A stretch of 64,000 bases of DNA. It comes from Phymatolithon calcareum. Lineage: Eukaryota; Rhodophyta; Florideophyceae; Hapalidiales. Shown in pieces: positions 63,864 through 64,000 of the stretch. The DNA lies in contig OZ345363.1 in NCBI GenBank assembly GCA_977006965.1, positions 2,480,001 through 2,544,000 of the forward strand, written 5' to 3'. The translations under genes and the position numbers were made by a program. Position 1 is the first letter of the stretch; every line of letters begins with the position of its first letter. Under the pieces are notes generated by a model. It was not told the DNA's origin. It worked only from the letters and a program-made list of their open reading frames with translations, and did not search any database.

Positions 63864-64000
63864 ATGGATGAAATCATGACGATGATCACTGAACAACGAC
63901 GAGAACGGGAGCTACACCGTGCATTATGGGCCGGAGCTTCAGAGGGCGCGAACCGGGGTGCAGGAAGAGACCCCGCCGCTGGGTTGCCACACCCTACCTT
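63864..64000 (+). CDS. Start of a further reading frame, cut by the right edge
   Basis: From ATG at 63864 the frame (same phase as B) is open to the end: DEIMTMITEQRRERELHRAL and WAGASEGANRGAGRDP. It lies 54 bp after the stop of B. Too short to judge; it could be a downstream gene or the same polyprotein after a stop. Confidence 0.3.
   Translation, partial: MDEIMTMITEQRRERELHRALWAGASEGANRGAGRDPAAGLPHPT

Overview
This window looks like nuclear DNA of a eukaryote, probably an alga or other protist; the species cannot be named from the sequence. Reasons: a full-length ABC transporter gene split by six short introns (77-110 nt) whose 5' splice sites all read GTNNGT, a C2H2 zinc-finger gene with another GTAAGT intron, no operons, and long stretches filled with decayed transposons of at least six classes (CACTA-like, hAT, PIF/Harbinger-like, MULE-like, Ty3/gypsy, tyrosine-recombinase element) plus a probable non-LTR retrotransposon scrap.

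Host-like genes are few: a truncated APH/choline-kinase-fold phosphotransferase running off the left edge (start at 1120, minus strand); an uncharacterised, damaged gene near 7.45-8.33 kb; a small C2H2 zinc-finger gene at 40.75-41.30 kb; a complete 1291-residue ABCB/MDR-type ABC transporter at 54.75-59.19 kb (minus strand); and a compact GC-rich cluster of overlapping reading frames at 62.9 kb running off the right edge.

Layout: 1-9 kb holds the kinase, a 0.9 kb MULE-like element with target-site duplication, a PIF/Harbinger-like transposase remnant and the damaged unknown gene. 9-15 kb is mostly unrecognisable apart from a 1.2 kb decayed coding frame (12.04-13.23 kb). 15.0-19.0 kb is a decayed CACTA-like transposon whose 3' end (TGTAA-rich) recurs inverted at 49.4-49.8 kb. 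20.9-25.2 kb holds decayed coding sequence, a dispersed repeat and an internally deleted hAT copy. 27.4-29.7 kb holds a tyrosine recombinase with all catalytic residues, next to a tandem-repeat array. 30.2-32.8 kb is a longer hAT pseudogene. 34.9-38.6 kb carries Harbinger-like transposase fragments and fragments of charged coiled-coil proteins that may be their partners. 39.06-39.51 kb is a short sibling of the MULE-like element. 45.0-49.0 kb is a wrecked Ty3/gypsy element. 52.9-54.5 kb has a direct repeat pair and a possible LINE fragment. 54.7-60.7 kb holds the ABC transporter, two perfect palindromes (42 and 63 bp) upstream of it, and a small terminal-inverted-repeat element.

The genes do not form a visible pathway; the region reads as a few host genes in a transposon graveyard. 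I did not find a clear undescribed system. The features most worth a second look are the twin perfect palindromes upstream of the ABC gene, the 81-nt in-frame segment that splits a zinc finger exactly, the intact tyrosine recombinase beside its repeat array, and the overlapping frames at the right edge. All calls are by eye from sequence; family names rest on remembered motifs, not searches.
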